Origin: Knoxdaviesia capensis
Lineage: Eukaryota; Ascomycota; Sordariomycetes; Microascales; Gondwanamycetaceae
Assembly (NCBI GenBank): GCA_001510575.1
Contig: LNGK01000007.1
Coordinates: forward strand, 372,001 to 436,000
DNA length: 64,000 nt
Direction: 5' to 3'
Below, in pieces: positions 20,284 through 31,467 of the stretch (its first letter is position 1; the number at the start of each line of letters is the position of its first letter). The notes under the pieces are model-generated. The model made no database searches and had not been told where the DNA came from. It saw only the letters and a program-made list of their open reading frames with translations. The position numbers and the translations under genes were made by a program.

Positions 20284-21994
20284 TTAGACCTCGGCGTGGG
20301 TGACCTCCTTCTTGCCCTCATCGCCCGACACCGACGGCTTCTCCGAGTTGGAGGTGGTGTCGTCGGCGCGGCCGGCGCCGGAGGGCATGACGCGGGAGCG
20401 GTGCCAGTTGACGGAGCGGTTGGCCATCGACACCTCCTCGTACATCTCGTTGACGTCCTCGAGAGACAGGTTCTTGGTTTCGTAGATGTAGAAGTACACG
20501 AAGATGGCGCACAGGAAGCAGCAGGCGAACCAGATGAAGAAGATCTTGCTCTGCAGGTTGGCGTTGCCGGGGCCCCAGTTGACGAGGTAGGGCGTGGAGT
20601 AGGCGATGGCCCAGTTGAACAGCCAGTTGGTGGCGGTGGTGATCGACACGTTCTTCGCGCGGCTCTGCAGCGGGAAGATCTCGGCGCACACCACCCAGGC
20701 CAGCGGGCCCCAGGTCGACGCGAAGAAGAAGATGAAGATGCACACAAAGGCAATGCCGGCGCGCTGCGCGCCCATGCTGTGCACGATGGTGTTGCCGAGC
20801 GCGTCCTGGCCGGTGGTGGTGGTGCCGAGGATGGCGACCAGCAGCTGCGAGATGCCCATGCCGATGGCTCCGGTCAGCAGCATGGGGCGGCGGCCCCACG
20901 TGTCCATGGCGTACATGCCGGGAATGGTCGAGGCCACGTTGATCGACGAGGTGATCATCTGGATGACGAACGGGTTGTGGATGCCCGAGTTCTCAAAGTA
21001 CTTGGTGCCGTAGTAGAAGATGAAGTTGACGCCGGTGAGCTGCTGGAAGGCCTGGATGGCCATGCCGGTGAGCTGGCGCTTCAGGATGGGCGGCCGGAAG
21101 CAGTCGAGGTACGAGGTGGCCTTGGTCAACTCCATCTCGTGCTCGTGCACGTTGTGGATGTCCTCCAGCTCGGCGCGCACGGCCGGGTGGTCGGCGGGCA
21201 GGCGGCGCAGGCGGCCGAGGGCCACGGCGGCCTTGTCGATGCGGCCCTGGCGGATCAGGAAGCGCGGGGTCTCGGGGAGAACGAGCATGCCGCCGAAGAG
21301 GATCAGCGACCAGGCGAACTGGATGGCAATGGGCACGCGGTACGACGAAGAGTCGTTGTTCTTGTGGGTGGCGTTGTTGATGACGGCGGCGAGAAGCAGA
21401 CCAATGGTGATGGCAAGCTGGTAGGCTCCGACAATGGCACCGCGGATCCACTTCGGCGCGGTCTCGGACTGGTACAGCGGGATCATGACGGAGATCAGGC
21501 CGACGCCGAAGCCGGCAAAGAAGCGGCCGGCGAGGAACATGGGGATGTCGGTGGCGGCGGTCTGCAGGGCGACTCCGAGGTTGAAGACCCAGGTGCTGGC
21601 GGCGATGGCCCAGCGACGGCCGATGGTATCGGCGATGAACGGCGAGGCGAGGGCGCCGAAGAAGGTGCCGGCGGACAGGATGGACACGATGGCGGATTCT
21701 TGGGTGGAGGTGATGCGGGGCGATCCGTCCGGGTTGGTGTGACCGGTGCTGAACTCGGCAATCCAGTATTTCTACAGGGGAGGGAGAGCGGGTGTTAGTC
21801 AAGTGTTGGTGGTATGGGAGGGAGTGAGCATATAAGACACGCAGACATACCATAGCCAGGATACCCGAGATGGTACCGGTGTCGTATCCGAAGAGAATAC
21901 CACCGAAGGCCACGAAGAAGCCGACGGCGATGGCCGGCCAGACTTTGCCGGCGGCATCATGGGGGTTTTGGAAGGCTGGGAGCCTGAAGCCCAT
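20284..21994 (-). CDS. MFS glucose/hexose transporter (about 543 aa)
   Basis: Plasma-membrane sugar:H+ symporter-type carrier of the major facilitator superfamily. Two exons (21994-21851 and 21771-20284) are joined across a 79-nt GTATGT...CTGTAG intron. The start MGFRLPAFQNPHDAAGK leads into TM1 with GGILFGYDTGTISGILAM, typical of the fungal glucose transporter/sensor (HGT/RCO-3/MstA-like) group. Other family marks are GRRWA after TM2, LPETPRFLIRQGR before the central loop, QQLTGVNFIFYYGTK in TM7, DTWGRRPML, and YETKNLSLEDV after TM12. The C-terminal tail is about 60 residues and polar, much shorter than the tails of SNF3/RGT2-type sensors, so transport is more likely than sensing. A TATATAAC element (minus strand) lies about 130 nt upstream of the ATG. 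Substrate specificity is inferred. Confidence 0.9.
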
Positions 21995-22121
21995 TGTAGA
22001 TGACTTTTGAGTTATCGAAAGATATGAATGTGTTACTTAGGGTGCCAGATGTGAATGAGAGATGAAAGGAGGGAGAGAAGTAATGAAGCTTGAGAGAGGA
22101 AGAGAAGAGGGAAGAGAGGAG

Positions 22122-22129
22122 GTTATATA
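22122..22129 (-). promoter_or_regulatory. TATA-like element of the hexose transporter
   Basis: On the minus strand this reads TATATAAC, about 130 nt upstream of the transporter ATG at 21994. It sits between CT-rich tracts on the coding strand, a common layout for strongly expressed fungal genes. It was assigned by position and sequence only. Confidence 0.5.
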
Positions 22130-23039
22130 CTGCGCTTGGAGCGAGTGAAGATGTGATGGAAGGAAGATGATGATACTGTTTGACGATGAGAATGGAGAAG
22201 AGAAGACTGAAAACCGATTTGCCAGACAAGTCGGGGGAACACGAACAGTTATATAGAGGACGAAAGCATGGGAAGCACCAGCGCGCAGAGACGGCCACAA
22301 GCGCAGTTGCGACCACGAGACGAGATACGTCCAGAAACAGCTGGGTTAGCCTCCCCGGTCTGGGGTAACCAAGAAAGACCGCAATAGGACCCCCGGACGA
22401 CCACGCGGGGAGAAAATAAGCAATAGAGAGAGAGGTTGTTCCAACGAAGCCGGCGAAAGCGAACAACACCGAGCGAAATGTTGGAGGGGGGGGGGCGTGT
22501 GGGATATGGGGATATTGGATAGAGGAAGGGGGGTGGCGCTTGAAAACACCGGAGACGGCCAGAGAAACTGGGGCTTCCGGGAGGAGGTACTGTACTTACA
22601 TGGTAGGAGAGAGGAGGAGAGGGATGGACGGGTGGTGTGTGTACCTGGTGCAGGCCGGATGCGTGTCGAGGAACCTTGGGGGGAGGTACCCATGGTTACG
22701 TACATTTGACTTACACACAGCCGATAGACACACGCCCCCCCTCTTCACCCTCTGTTTGTTCGTTGTCTGCTCCTCTTCTCCAGGTCTGAAAATTATATGC
22801 CACCACCACCACCGCCACCACCACACTTACACACCATCTCGAGCAATACGCTTTTTTGGGGTCGGCTCTCCACGGGGTAAGATGCATTGATGAATACAGA
22901 CCTTGCCTGCCCTCGATGGAGAAAAAAGAAAGAAGCTCTTCCCTTTCTCTGTGGCCTCCCACTGCATCAGGTCCAAGGGATATCCGGGGTCGGGGCTTTA
23001 AAGATAACACACACCCAAAGGGAAGGAAAGACACACTGA

Positions 23040-23117
23040 AGCAGAGAAAGAGAGAGAGAGTGTGTGTGTGTCTGGGAAGCAGAGAAAGAGAGAGAGAGAG
23101 AGAGTCTGTGTGTGTGC
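23040..23117. repeat. Duplicated GA/GT microsatellite block
   Basis: Two adjacent copies of a unit of about 38 bp. Each begins GCAGAGAAAGAGAGAG and runs into a TGTGTG tract. The copies differ in the lengths of the GA and TG runs. It lies in non-coding DNA about 1 kb upstream of the transporter ATG. Confidence 0.8.
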
Positions 23118-26100
23118 TTGCGGCGGAAGGGAGACACGTCGGATACAACAAGCACTGGCCCCTTGCATCTGATACCACACAGTCAACTGTAACCAGCTGC
23201 CAGCACTTTCGACGGCGATGAACGCCAGGAATGGACCCGCGAGCAGCAGGTTGTATGGCACCAGCCAGGGACAAGGGATTTGTCTCTCCTTGCAAAAAGG
23301 CCGGCCTCCCTCAGGCAAAAGCGATGGGTTCATCTGGATCACAGGACCACAAGCTCGAGTCCGCAGGAAGACGTGCCATCGAACGTGACCGGGCATAAGA
23401 GCAGAACAAAAGAGAGGATCGTAGAATGTCTAGATTTCTTCTCGGGCACGAGTTCGCCGGGGGCGGCGGCGGTGGGCGGCGTTTTACGGCCAAGGCGTAT
23501 ATATTCATATTTTTGGGGGAGCTCGTTCGGGGGCTCAGTGCTCACGAGGACAGCTCGTGGTTTTCACGAGGCTGCGTCGGTGGATTACCTGTCCGGAAGC
23601 CTTTCGACGCCTACACATCAGGAATCGCGACGAATGGGAGAGTCTGGAGCTGATGCCTGCCGATGATGATGATGACGGTGGTGGTGATGATGCCATGCCG
23701 CGGTTACAGTGTCAGCGGCCAACTTGGTCAGTTACCTTTGTGAAGGACGATATAGGGGACACGGAGGACGAAGGATTTGGATGTGGAAAAGAACAAGTGT
23801 CTATGATTTGCGAGAAAATTGGCCCCCATCTCCTCTTTCCCCCTCTCCCATTTCTGAAAAAAAGAGCCTCCGCCATAGGGCCGAAGAACACGCTTTTTTT
23901 TTTCTTCTTTTTTTTTTTTTTTTGGCCGCCGGATTTAGCTGGGATCGCGCCAATCCCTTCTGCTCTGGGGTTACCGACAAAACGTATGCTGGGAAATACA
24001 TGGGCTGAACAGGAGGAAGTGGTCGGGGCGAAATGGTGCGGTGCCTGATGAATAAAGTCGATTCTTGAAGATGCCACAAAAAAAAAAAAGAAAGAAAATA
24101 TAAGGATCTCAGGATCTCGCCAGTGCCGTCGATTCCATCGTTGACAGGCCCCGATCAGCTTCGGATCTCCCGTGCTGTGTGCCGTTGTCAAAACAGTAGA
24201 GACAGAACCCGTCTGTGTCTGTCTCTGTCTTTCTCTCTCTCTATCTGTATGTTATTGTTGTTGCTTGCTCCCTCGGCCGTTCTGGTCTTGGGCCCCTCCC
24301 TTGTCAACTCCGGGTTGTCGTGCGAGGACCACTGCATGCTTTTGTGGCCTCCCTGCATGTACTGTTGTCTTAGTCTAGGTAGAGTGGTATCCCTGGGGGG
24401 GCTGTCCTGTCGAACCATCCACCAGTCCCGGCTGCGGATCAGAATCTAGAATGTGAGACATGTGGGTGTGAATCTATGTATATCTCTGTCTTATACTGGT
24501 CAGACTCCAGCACAGCATTGCAGTAACGTTCGATTTGCAGCAGCCAACGGTCCAAAACGAAGCAGAAAATCTGGAAATACAGCTCAGAGCACTCTCTTCG
24601 CCGGACGCGTTGAGCTCTTCACTTTCTGCAGTTAGCAGGCCCTTTCGACGACATATTCCTGGGGAAGCGAGGGTGGCGCGTGAGGAGCAGGCGAAATACA
24701 AATGCGGAGAGAAGGCGAGTCGCCGAATGGGGCTTGAACAAAAAAAAACTGCATGAGGAAGAAGATGGTGTCGACCCAAAGCCTGGATCCCCCCCTCGAC
24801 GATACGACAAATCACCGCGAGAGAGAGCTCCTACACAACGCCACCCAACACCGTGAGGTAAGAATGACTAAGTGGTGCAGAACCGCACTCCCGGTCGTCA
24901 GAGCTTGCGGCGGTGATGCAAGACCATCGTGACCATGCGCGCGCACGCACTCACGAACCTATTGCTACGAAGGCTGTCGTTGCAGACCGAGGGAACGGTG
25001 GCCGGTGATATCTGTTTGTTTGGCGGAGGGAAACAAAGGAAAATCAATCACACTAGTCCGTCTGAAGACAAGCAGACACATAACCCCCGACGTCAACCCT
25101 GCAGCGCCGGCACTTGTTGCATAACCCCAGTTCAATGACGTTACAGGGCCGCATTGCGGCACAGATGGGAGTTACTTGTTCATTCTTCGAAGCCCAGATC
25201 TCGCTCAGGACAACGCGGGATGGGTTTTCCCTGGGCGTCAGATCGAAAGCTTCCCGGGCCAAGAGAAAGCTTTTTTGTTGACGCTGCGCTTTGACGTGCT
25301 GTACGAGATTAGCGTCCCTACCGAGCCTTAAATGTGAACGTGACAGGCCGACAGAGCAGGTCTAGAGGGCTAGATCTAGAGATCCAAGACGCAGATAGAT
25401 GCCATCTCTCGTTTCTCCTCTAGGCTCCCCCCAGACAATAGGACCCCGGACCCGGCTGATACAGGCCGGCAGACCCGGGGTTGGCAGTCCAGCACTCTGG
25501 CTTGTGTCGTGCTGGATATCCAGAGACGTGGCCAACCCCAACCCCAAGAACGCAGACTACCCGCTGTCTAGTGCGCTGCTAGCATCGTCTGGCGTCCTCT
25601 GTCCGGCGCAGCGCACGCCGTCCCGCCTCCAACCCTAGACATAGTCCAAGTCCGGTCTTGGGCTTTGTCTGGTCGCTTTCTGGCACTGCGGCTGTTGATT
25701 CGTCGGCCAGAGGGTGCAGATGACAGCCTCAAGTTTTCCAACTCGTCGCTGGTCGGGCCTACAATGGCTGACTTCGGTCGTTCTTTTTTTTTTCTCGGAT
25801 TTGTAGTTTTAGAAGTTTCTCCCACTCGCGTCGAATCCAAACTTCGGCTCGACTTTTTGACCGAGAATTCCCAGTTCACTTCACCATCATGCAGTTCCAG
25901 GAGCAGTTCATCGGTATTCGAATTTGGAATCATGCTTTCTTTCTTTATTTGATATCCGATTTTTTTATATTGCCCAATCCATCGCTCCTTCCTTCTCGTC
26001 GATGTTCTGCGGGTTGTTCTGTTCGCCTTCTAGCGCCTTAGGATGACCCGCTGTAAGCCGCCGTGACGTCACTAAGCCGGGGTTTGTAGGTGGGGGAGGT

Positions 26101-28294
26101 TTGTTTTTTCGCATGTGCTGTAGGTTATGAATGCTTTTTGATGGTTCTGCTTCGTCAAGAAAGCATCCTTATTCAGCTTTAGGTGTGTCCTGCTGATCGG
26201 TGATGTGTAAGTGATACAATGCCTCTGTCATGCTAGACGTAATTTACCTAGATTTAGAGGATGCTGCCCGGTGCAGTGTTCTCGACGCCGCCATACAGAG
26301 GCCGCCAGGCCTTTTAGTACCCAGTAGGTAGCTCAATTGAGACATATTTGCTCCTAGGGCCAATTATCTACGAAGAACAAAGAGTATCCACAAACCCCAA
26401 ATCCCCAAACCGCAGCTTTGCTCACTAACAGAACGCCTCGCATCCTAGTTGGCCGAAGTGCTGCCATGAGGGAAGAAAGCACCGGCCGGCGCCGGAGGCC
26501 AGACCAGGCGCTGGCTGTGATTTTCTTGTTTATCGCGCTTGGTAGTGGGGGCAGACGGAAGTCGCACCAGGCCATGGACGGGCCGAAAAGACCACGACCG
26601 CACCAGCGAAAAGCTAACCACCGAATTCCGGGGGTGGTTACTCGTCCCAGTCCTTTGTTCTCCTGCAATTCATGCAGTCCCAGGAATTCCACCTGTCTCA
26701 CTAAGAGTAGTCCGGCCAGCGGCCACCACAGGCTAGGCAGGCTCGATGTTTCTTCGGCGTGGATGTCGATGGTATTGTTGGGAGGTCAGTTCCGCAGAGG
26801 GCGGGTTGACTGGTTTTTTTCTTTTTTTTGTTGTATTTTTTGTCTTTTCTTTTCTTTTTCCAGTTCTTTTTCTTGAAGACTGGGAGAGTTGAGGTTCTAG
26901 GTAGCTTGACCGCCGCTTCGTGCAACTCGATTCAACGCGCGGAATAGGGAGGGAGGGAAACGCAAGGTTTCACCGGCTTTGCAAGGCTGTCGGATCTCCC
27001 ATGTCTTGCATGCTGGCAGCTGGGTTTTGTGATTCAGATAGAGTGGTTGTGCGCAGCACGCAGCCAGTCGGAGAACGGGTTTGCAGGTGTTTTTGCTGCT
27101 TGCGGTCCTGGTGAGACAGCTACCTTCATTGTGCTGCTGGTGCTGCTGCTGCGCCTGCTGTGCGACTCGTGATTCTGGTCGGACTCTGCACGATATGTCC
27201 TGTTCAACAGTTGATTTGCCCAAACCTCCACACCCACTGCGAGATAAAAAGTATCGCCGAGAAACCGCCCCTCCCCGGCAGTATTTCTCTCCTCTCTGCG
27301 TGGGCCACAGGGTGTCCAATAGTCTCCAGAGCTCCCGTGTTCCTGTGTGCAGGCGGTGTTGTCCTTTCCTCCCCTTGTCTTGCTAGTGACGAACCCACAC
27401 TCCTAGAGGGGGGGTGGAGCCCGTGATGAGGCTCTGCTCAATAACGCGAGTGAGAATTGTCACGATTCCATGACACAGGGTCATGTTGCCTGTCGACCCT
27501 GTCAAGATCCTAGCAGACGGAAATCCCTGGGTTCCCGCACCGACCCCTATCGGCCGTAGCAAACGCGAGCCACAATCCACATCCCCACCTCATGGGAAAA
27601 CCTTAAATAAACGGCCCGGTTTGCTCTCGGTACAATGAGAGCAAGCCCACTTCGAGCAAAACTTGGAACTTTCCCCTTCCGCCTGTCTCGACACGTCGTG
27701 GATCGGGAACTGCTGCCAACCCAGCGCCCGGCGCCTTTCTATCGGGATGAAAAAAGCTTCAGGGGCCCTGATGGCAGCAGTGTCCCTAGCTCAGCTGGAC
27801 CTCTCTCTCTCTCCACATGTTCGCCGAAATGCGCGCCGAGAAGGGGGAGGGGGGGGGTTCTTTGGGGAGAATGGGGATGCGCATCTTGCGTGCTTGAACC
27901 ATGCGTGCGCGCGCGAGCTGGCCACGTTGGCTGGGTGGAGCGGGCTTGGGGGTGTGCGTGCATCCGTTCCGCAGGGTCCCATTGCACAATGCGGAGCCGC
28001 TCCTTTTGAGTGCTGGCGCCGGGATGGTGATCCGATGGAGCCATGGTGTGAGGCTCTCTCTATCTGCCGTTGGGGACTGGATGTGAGCTGATAGGCCTGC
28101 GCCAGACCACAGCGTGTTGGCCACTCCCTCCGTGGTGGCCTGTGACTATCGTTCTGTTCCCCGGAATGGCCACAGTATCTGTAGGCCCCGGATTTCACTC
28201 CCCACGAGGTTATTCTCTCGAGCCATGCGCCAGATGACCACTCCAGCGCAGACCAGTGCAGATCGGGTCTGAGTTCGCCCTGGAAGAGCTTCTG

Positions 28295-28321
28295 CCCCCC
28301 CCCCCCCCCCCCCCCCCCCCC
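28295..28321. repeat. Poly-C homopolymer at the assembly gap
   Basis: A run of 27 C bases ends exactly where the Ns begin, and the far side of the gap resumes with more C-rich sequence. The homopolymer most likely caused the gap. Glycine or proline runs predicted through it are artefacts. Confidence 0.9.
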
Positions 28322-28381
28322 NNNNNNNNNNNNNNNNNNNNNNNNNNNNNNNNNNNNNNNNNNNNNNNNNNNNNNNNNNNN
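28322..28381. other. Assembly gap (60 N)
   Basis: Sixty undetermined bases between C-rich flanks. The real length of the gap is unknown. Confidence 0.99.
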
Positions 28382-29438
28382 CCCACCCCCCACGGTGAGT
28401 CGATCGCCGGTGGTGAGGTGCCATTTCAGGGTCGGGGTTTGGTGTGCGCGTATGCTGTCTGTCGGGGTCTGGGCAGACCGGAGACCAGCACGCCAAGCAC
28501 GCGAGTCTGCGGACTCCGGACCACGAAAGCCAGGTCACAGTGGCCAGTGGAGAGGGTTCCAGAGGACGCAGAAAGTTGCCAGACCCCGCAGAATCTCGAG
28601 CTTTCTTTTGCATTTTTCGACACCCCCATCTTTCTGCCCTTAAACGGACCGACCTCCAAGCGGAGCCGGAGTCCAAGGTTCATGGGAGAACCACGCGCTG
28701 GGATCCATAGGGAGCGTTATATCCGAACGCAACGGTCCTGTGAGGCTGTGAATAGCTCAGGGGACTCAGCAGTGGCAGAGGTGAGCTAAGTTATCGTGTG
28801 CGTGAGTCTGGAGAGAAGCTTCTGGATGGAAGCACTGAACGAGTGCCCCTCTATATCCCCATGTTGACCCGGGCAGACTCCGGATCATGCAGTGCTTGTC
28901 GATGTCCATCGATACCAGCAAATTGCGTTTGGATATCAGATATACCTAACTGGTTACGTCTGTGTTCTCCTGAGGGTCTGTTGATGTCATGGTACCGCGA
29001 GAAGGATCAGGGGTCTGCAGCTTGGATCGTGAAGCACCCGGTGTTGCCGGTTTGCTGGTGAAGAGACATAATGGCATGATCCGGGCTTCGTGTCCTCGTC
29101 ATTTCAGACTGGGGCTGAAGAAGACTTTTCGTAACGATGCCGGACCGGACATATATGCCGGGCAACCGATCCTGGACGGAGTGTGTAGGAAGTCAGCATT
29201 TCTCTCGAGCAGTGCCAGGTCTTTGGTGGTGAGGATTATGTTGACTGATATCTCAGTTTGTCAGCGGGAGATTTGTATCCCAAGACGGACGGTATCGGTT
29301 GAGCCGTGTGTTTGTTTACAGCAACTCGGAGACGATTCTTTTGGAGAAAAACGGAGTGGTGGCTGGTCCCGCCTACGCCCTGATCCGGCCAACGGCATCA
29401 TCAAGCCGTTATAGCTTCAGGTAACGTGGTCTTCTTTC
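28382..29438. other. Intergenic region with possible decayed coding sequence
   Basis: No intact gene was recognised. From about 29270 to 29415 one + frame reads like ordinary protein (YRLSRVFVYSNSETILLEKN and onward), while neighbouring segments seem to continue in other frames with stops. This may be a relic of a gene or chance. The first 5S rRNA gene follows at 29439. Confidence 0.35.
29409..29414 (+). promoter_or_regulatory. TATA element of 5S rRNA gene 1
   Basis: TTATAG lies 25-30 nt upstream of the first base of the 5S gene at 29439. This matches the upstream TATA position known to be needed for Neurospora 5S transcription by RNA polymerase III. Confidence 0.6.
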
Positions 29439-29557
29439 ACATACGACCATACCTTGTGGAAAACTCGGGGTCCCGTCCGCTCCCCCATAGATAAGCCACA
29501 AAGGGCCAGACCAGTACTCAGGTGGGTGACCACTGGGGAATCCCTGGTGTTGTATGT
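29439..29557 (+). rRNA. 5S ribosomal RNA, copy 1
   Basis: 119 nt matching the fungal 5S pattern from ACATACGACCATACC to GTGTTGTATGT. Helix I pairs ACATACGAC with GTTGTATGT, with one G-U. Conserved internal-control words TCCCGTCCGCTC and GGTGGGTGACCAC are present. Helix II is TTGTGG (29454-29459) with CCACAA (29496-29501). Helix V is CCAG (29506-29509) with CTGG (29544-29547). A seven-T run at 29557-29563 ends the gene as a Pol III terminator. It is a dispersed single copy, as in many filamentous ascomycetes, and not part of an rDNA repeat. Confidence 0.97.
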
Positions 29558-29950
29558 TTTTTTCTTTTTGCTGCTTTTTGCCGCCGACCAAATCTACTGA
29601 AAACTCGATGCAGAACGAACGACGGGACCCTGGTCGGCCTCCAGTTCGTTCATTCTTTTGTTCAATCTTTTCGTTGGGTATTATGTGCGTCATCAGTCCG
29701 CTGAACTGTTGATGGCGCAACTGGTTACGTTCACGGCCATTTCCGACTTACATACACTTAAGGTTACTTAGGGTTAGTGTACTGAACAGTCGGTCCAGTT
29801 CCCTCAGTAAGTAGCTTCTGACTGAAACTCTGGCTGGATTACTGTATGTTGATGTTTCATGTCTCACTTTAATAGTTACTTCATAGAAACAAGCCCCGTG
29901 AGCCGCACATTTTCAAATATGTGATGATGAGTCGGTTCTGGACGATTTGA

Positions 29951-31132
29951 GTGACAGAAAACCCGGTCCATCAGTCTTCCGGCAGCCCGGGATCCTCCGT
30001 CTCGGCAGCACCGTCAAGCACGCAACCCTCAGCCGTGTCAGATGTGGAAGAGCTTGGTACGCTGAAGGTGCGGCTGTCAACCGAATATCTAGCTATTAGA
30101 GACCACCTGAGAACCCTCGCGATAACACAAAGCGCGCCCTCGAACCCGCGCTCCGGCATCTTCCCAGAGCAGGTCAGGCGAATCTGTGACGCGATGTCAC
30201 TGGTGTCAATAATGATGGCGAGCTAGCTCAGCTTGCCCGCCACTTTACAGATGCAGCTTTGAAGTCCCGTAAGAGAAGATAAGCACCCCGAATATCTGAT
30301 AGTCGCTCCTAACACTCGCTCTGGATATAGTGATTGCCTCCGGCGGCCACACACGTGAATCGTCAGCCAGCCCAGATTCGCAGGATGAGATGACGGCGAG
30401 GCGTTGGCAGTCCCCAGAGACTGAAAAGAATCAAGCAGCTATGCCTTGACCGGGACTAGCACTACTACGTGCTCTCTGGCTCTGTCGATGAAAACTCGCT
30501 ATCACACGGCTTGATTCAGGACCATGACTCCCTTCTCATGAGAGCCGAGTGTGTGCACATGCTGCCGTTTTTCCTCGCCAGTTTTGATAGGAACAGAACT
30601 TCAGACGTGATGGCAGCTTCAACTATCTGGAAGGCACTTTACCGGCACTTTCCCGACATCGAGCCTCTTATCTCTCCCTCCACTATCAACAGACCTCAGA
30701 ATCGCCTTATCATGATTCCCATTCTGCATCAAGAGTTTGGCCGATTCCACCTAGCACTAGTTGCCGCGGTAAGATAGTATCTGCTAATCATGAACTTTCA
30801 AGATGAGAGAGTAGCAGAGATAGTATGGAACAAAGCCGAATTTCGCTCTTTAGGAAAACGAGAACGAGTACAGAGCCGAGTGGTTCCAGACCTTAACAGC
30901 AGACGGTCCCTCGCCGCGAGAGAGTTCAGACATCGACGAGTACTGCGCTGCCCCATCCTGACTTGTTTCGCCTTCACGCCTCCGTTGCCCGCATGCTTTT
31001 TGCCAGAGGGTTTGGAGATGAGATACGTGCCTTGGTGGAACAAGCGAATATGGCTCTAGATGTCATGTATCCGGCAAATGACCAGTCGACGGATTTGGCC
31101 GGGATCGCGACGGCGCAGCGACTCATGGACTA
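29951..31132 (+). pseudogene. Decayed HNH-nuclease-like fungal gene
   Basis: Pieces of one protein appear in order in shifting frames. The first is ELGTLKVRLSTEYLAIRDHL to RRICDA (29951-about 30190). After a frameshift comes GELAQLARHFTDAALKSRKR (to about 30275), then IKQLCLDRD followed by an in-frame TAG at 30457-30459. YYVLSGSVDEN, ECVHMLPFFLASFD and the region to 30777 follow, then a possible intron, NENEYRAEWFQ, another shift near 30945, and FRLHASVARMLFARGFGDEI to a TAG at 31132. The layout (LRDHL-type N-terminus, C-x-x-SG..., C-V-H-x-L-P-F centre, ARML tail) resembles fungal proteins with an HNH nuclease domain. The stop is consistent with CAG to TAG, and a likely intron donor now reads ATAAGC at 30279. 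The start codon position reads GTG. It lies between the two 5S genes. Confidence 0.65.
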
Positions 31133-31317
31133 GTCCAAACCCTCCATCTCAGTCTTGCAATTTCATCTTCAGATAATGGCAGTAAAGTGATTCATGAAGG
31201 GTCTAACCCGAGGTCTTTACTCATATCTCAACCGGTTTGCTTCTCCAGGAGCAAGGGCATGCGCCGATACCACCTTGAAAACAGCAGCTTTTTGTTGCTG
31301 CGAAGCCTGCTCACGGC

Positions 31318-31326
31318 CATATAACC
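31318..31326 (+). promoter_or_regulatory. TATA element of 5S rRNA gene 2
   Basis: CATATAACC lies 23-31 nt upstream of the 5S start at 31349. The spacing is the same as for copy 1, although the surrounding sequence differs. Confidence 0.6.
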
Positions 31327-31348
31327 ACTTCTAAGACACTGATCTTTC

Positions 31349-31467
31349 ACATACGACCATACCCTACGGAAAACTCGGGGTCCCGTCCGCTCCCCCATAG
31401 ATAAGCCGTAGAGGGCCGAACTAGTACTCAGGTGGGTGACCACTGGGGAATCCTCGGTGTTGTATGT
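31349..31467 (+). rRNA. 5S ribosomal RNA, copy 2
   Basis: 119 nt, same start (ACATACGACCATACC) and end (TTGTATGT) as copy 1 and on the same strand. Helix II is CTACGG (31364-31369) with CCGTAG (31406-31411). Helix V is CCGA (31416-31419) with TCGG (31454-31457). The differences from copy 1 in both helices are matched on the opposite arm, so folding is kept. The internal control words are intact and a T run at 31469-31474 follows. Both copies therefore look functional. Confidence 0.97.

Larger units (their letters stand above)
21995..28294. other. 6.3-kb gene-poor region upstream of the hexose transporter
   Basis: The first few hundred bases should be the transporter promoter and leader (GA-rich on +, hence CT-rich on the coding strand). 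The rest contains microsatellites (GA/GT block 23040-23117), T-runs at 23892-23926, A-runs at 24068-24110 and many short frames without domains. I found no intact gene, tRNA or transposon ends. A long regulatory region, a non-coding transcript or a degraded element cannot be excluded. Confidence 0.45.

Noticed and set aside
20296..21798. 500-codon + strand frame opposite the hexose transporter
   Set aside because: It is an antisense shadow of an unmistakable MFS gene and is full of Gly/Asp/Glu/Val with no motif.
20284..21994. Glucose sensor of the SNF3/RGT2/RCO-3 type
   Set aside because: TM1 resembles this group, but the C-terminal tail is short and lacks the long signalling extension, so a transporter call is safer.
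23885..24110. Retroposed sequence suggested by long T and A runs
   Set aside because: The runs are not at the ends of a recognisable element, and no target-site duplication was found.
28256..28789. Protein with long Pro or Gly runs across 28300-28390
   Set aside because: The runs come from poly-C next to undetermined bases and are an assembly artefact.
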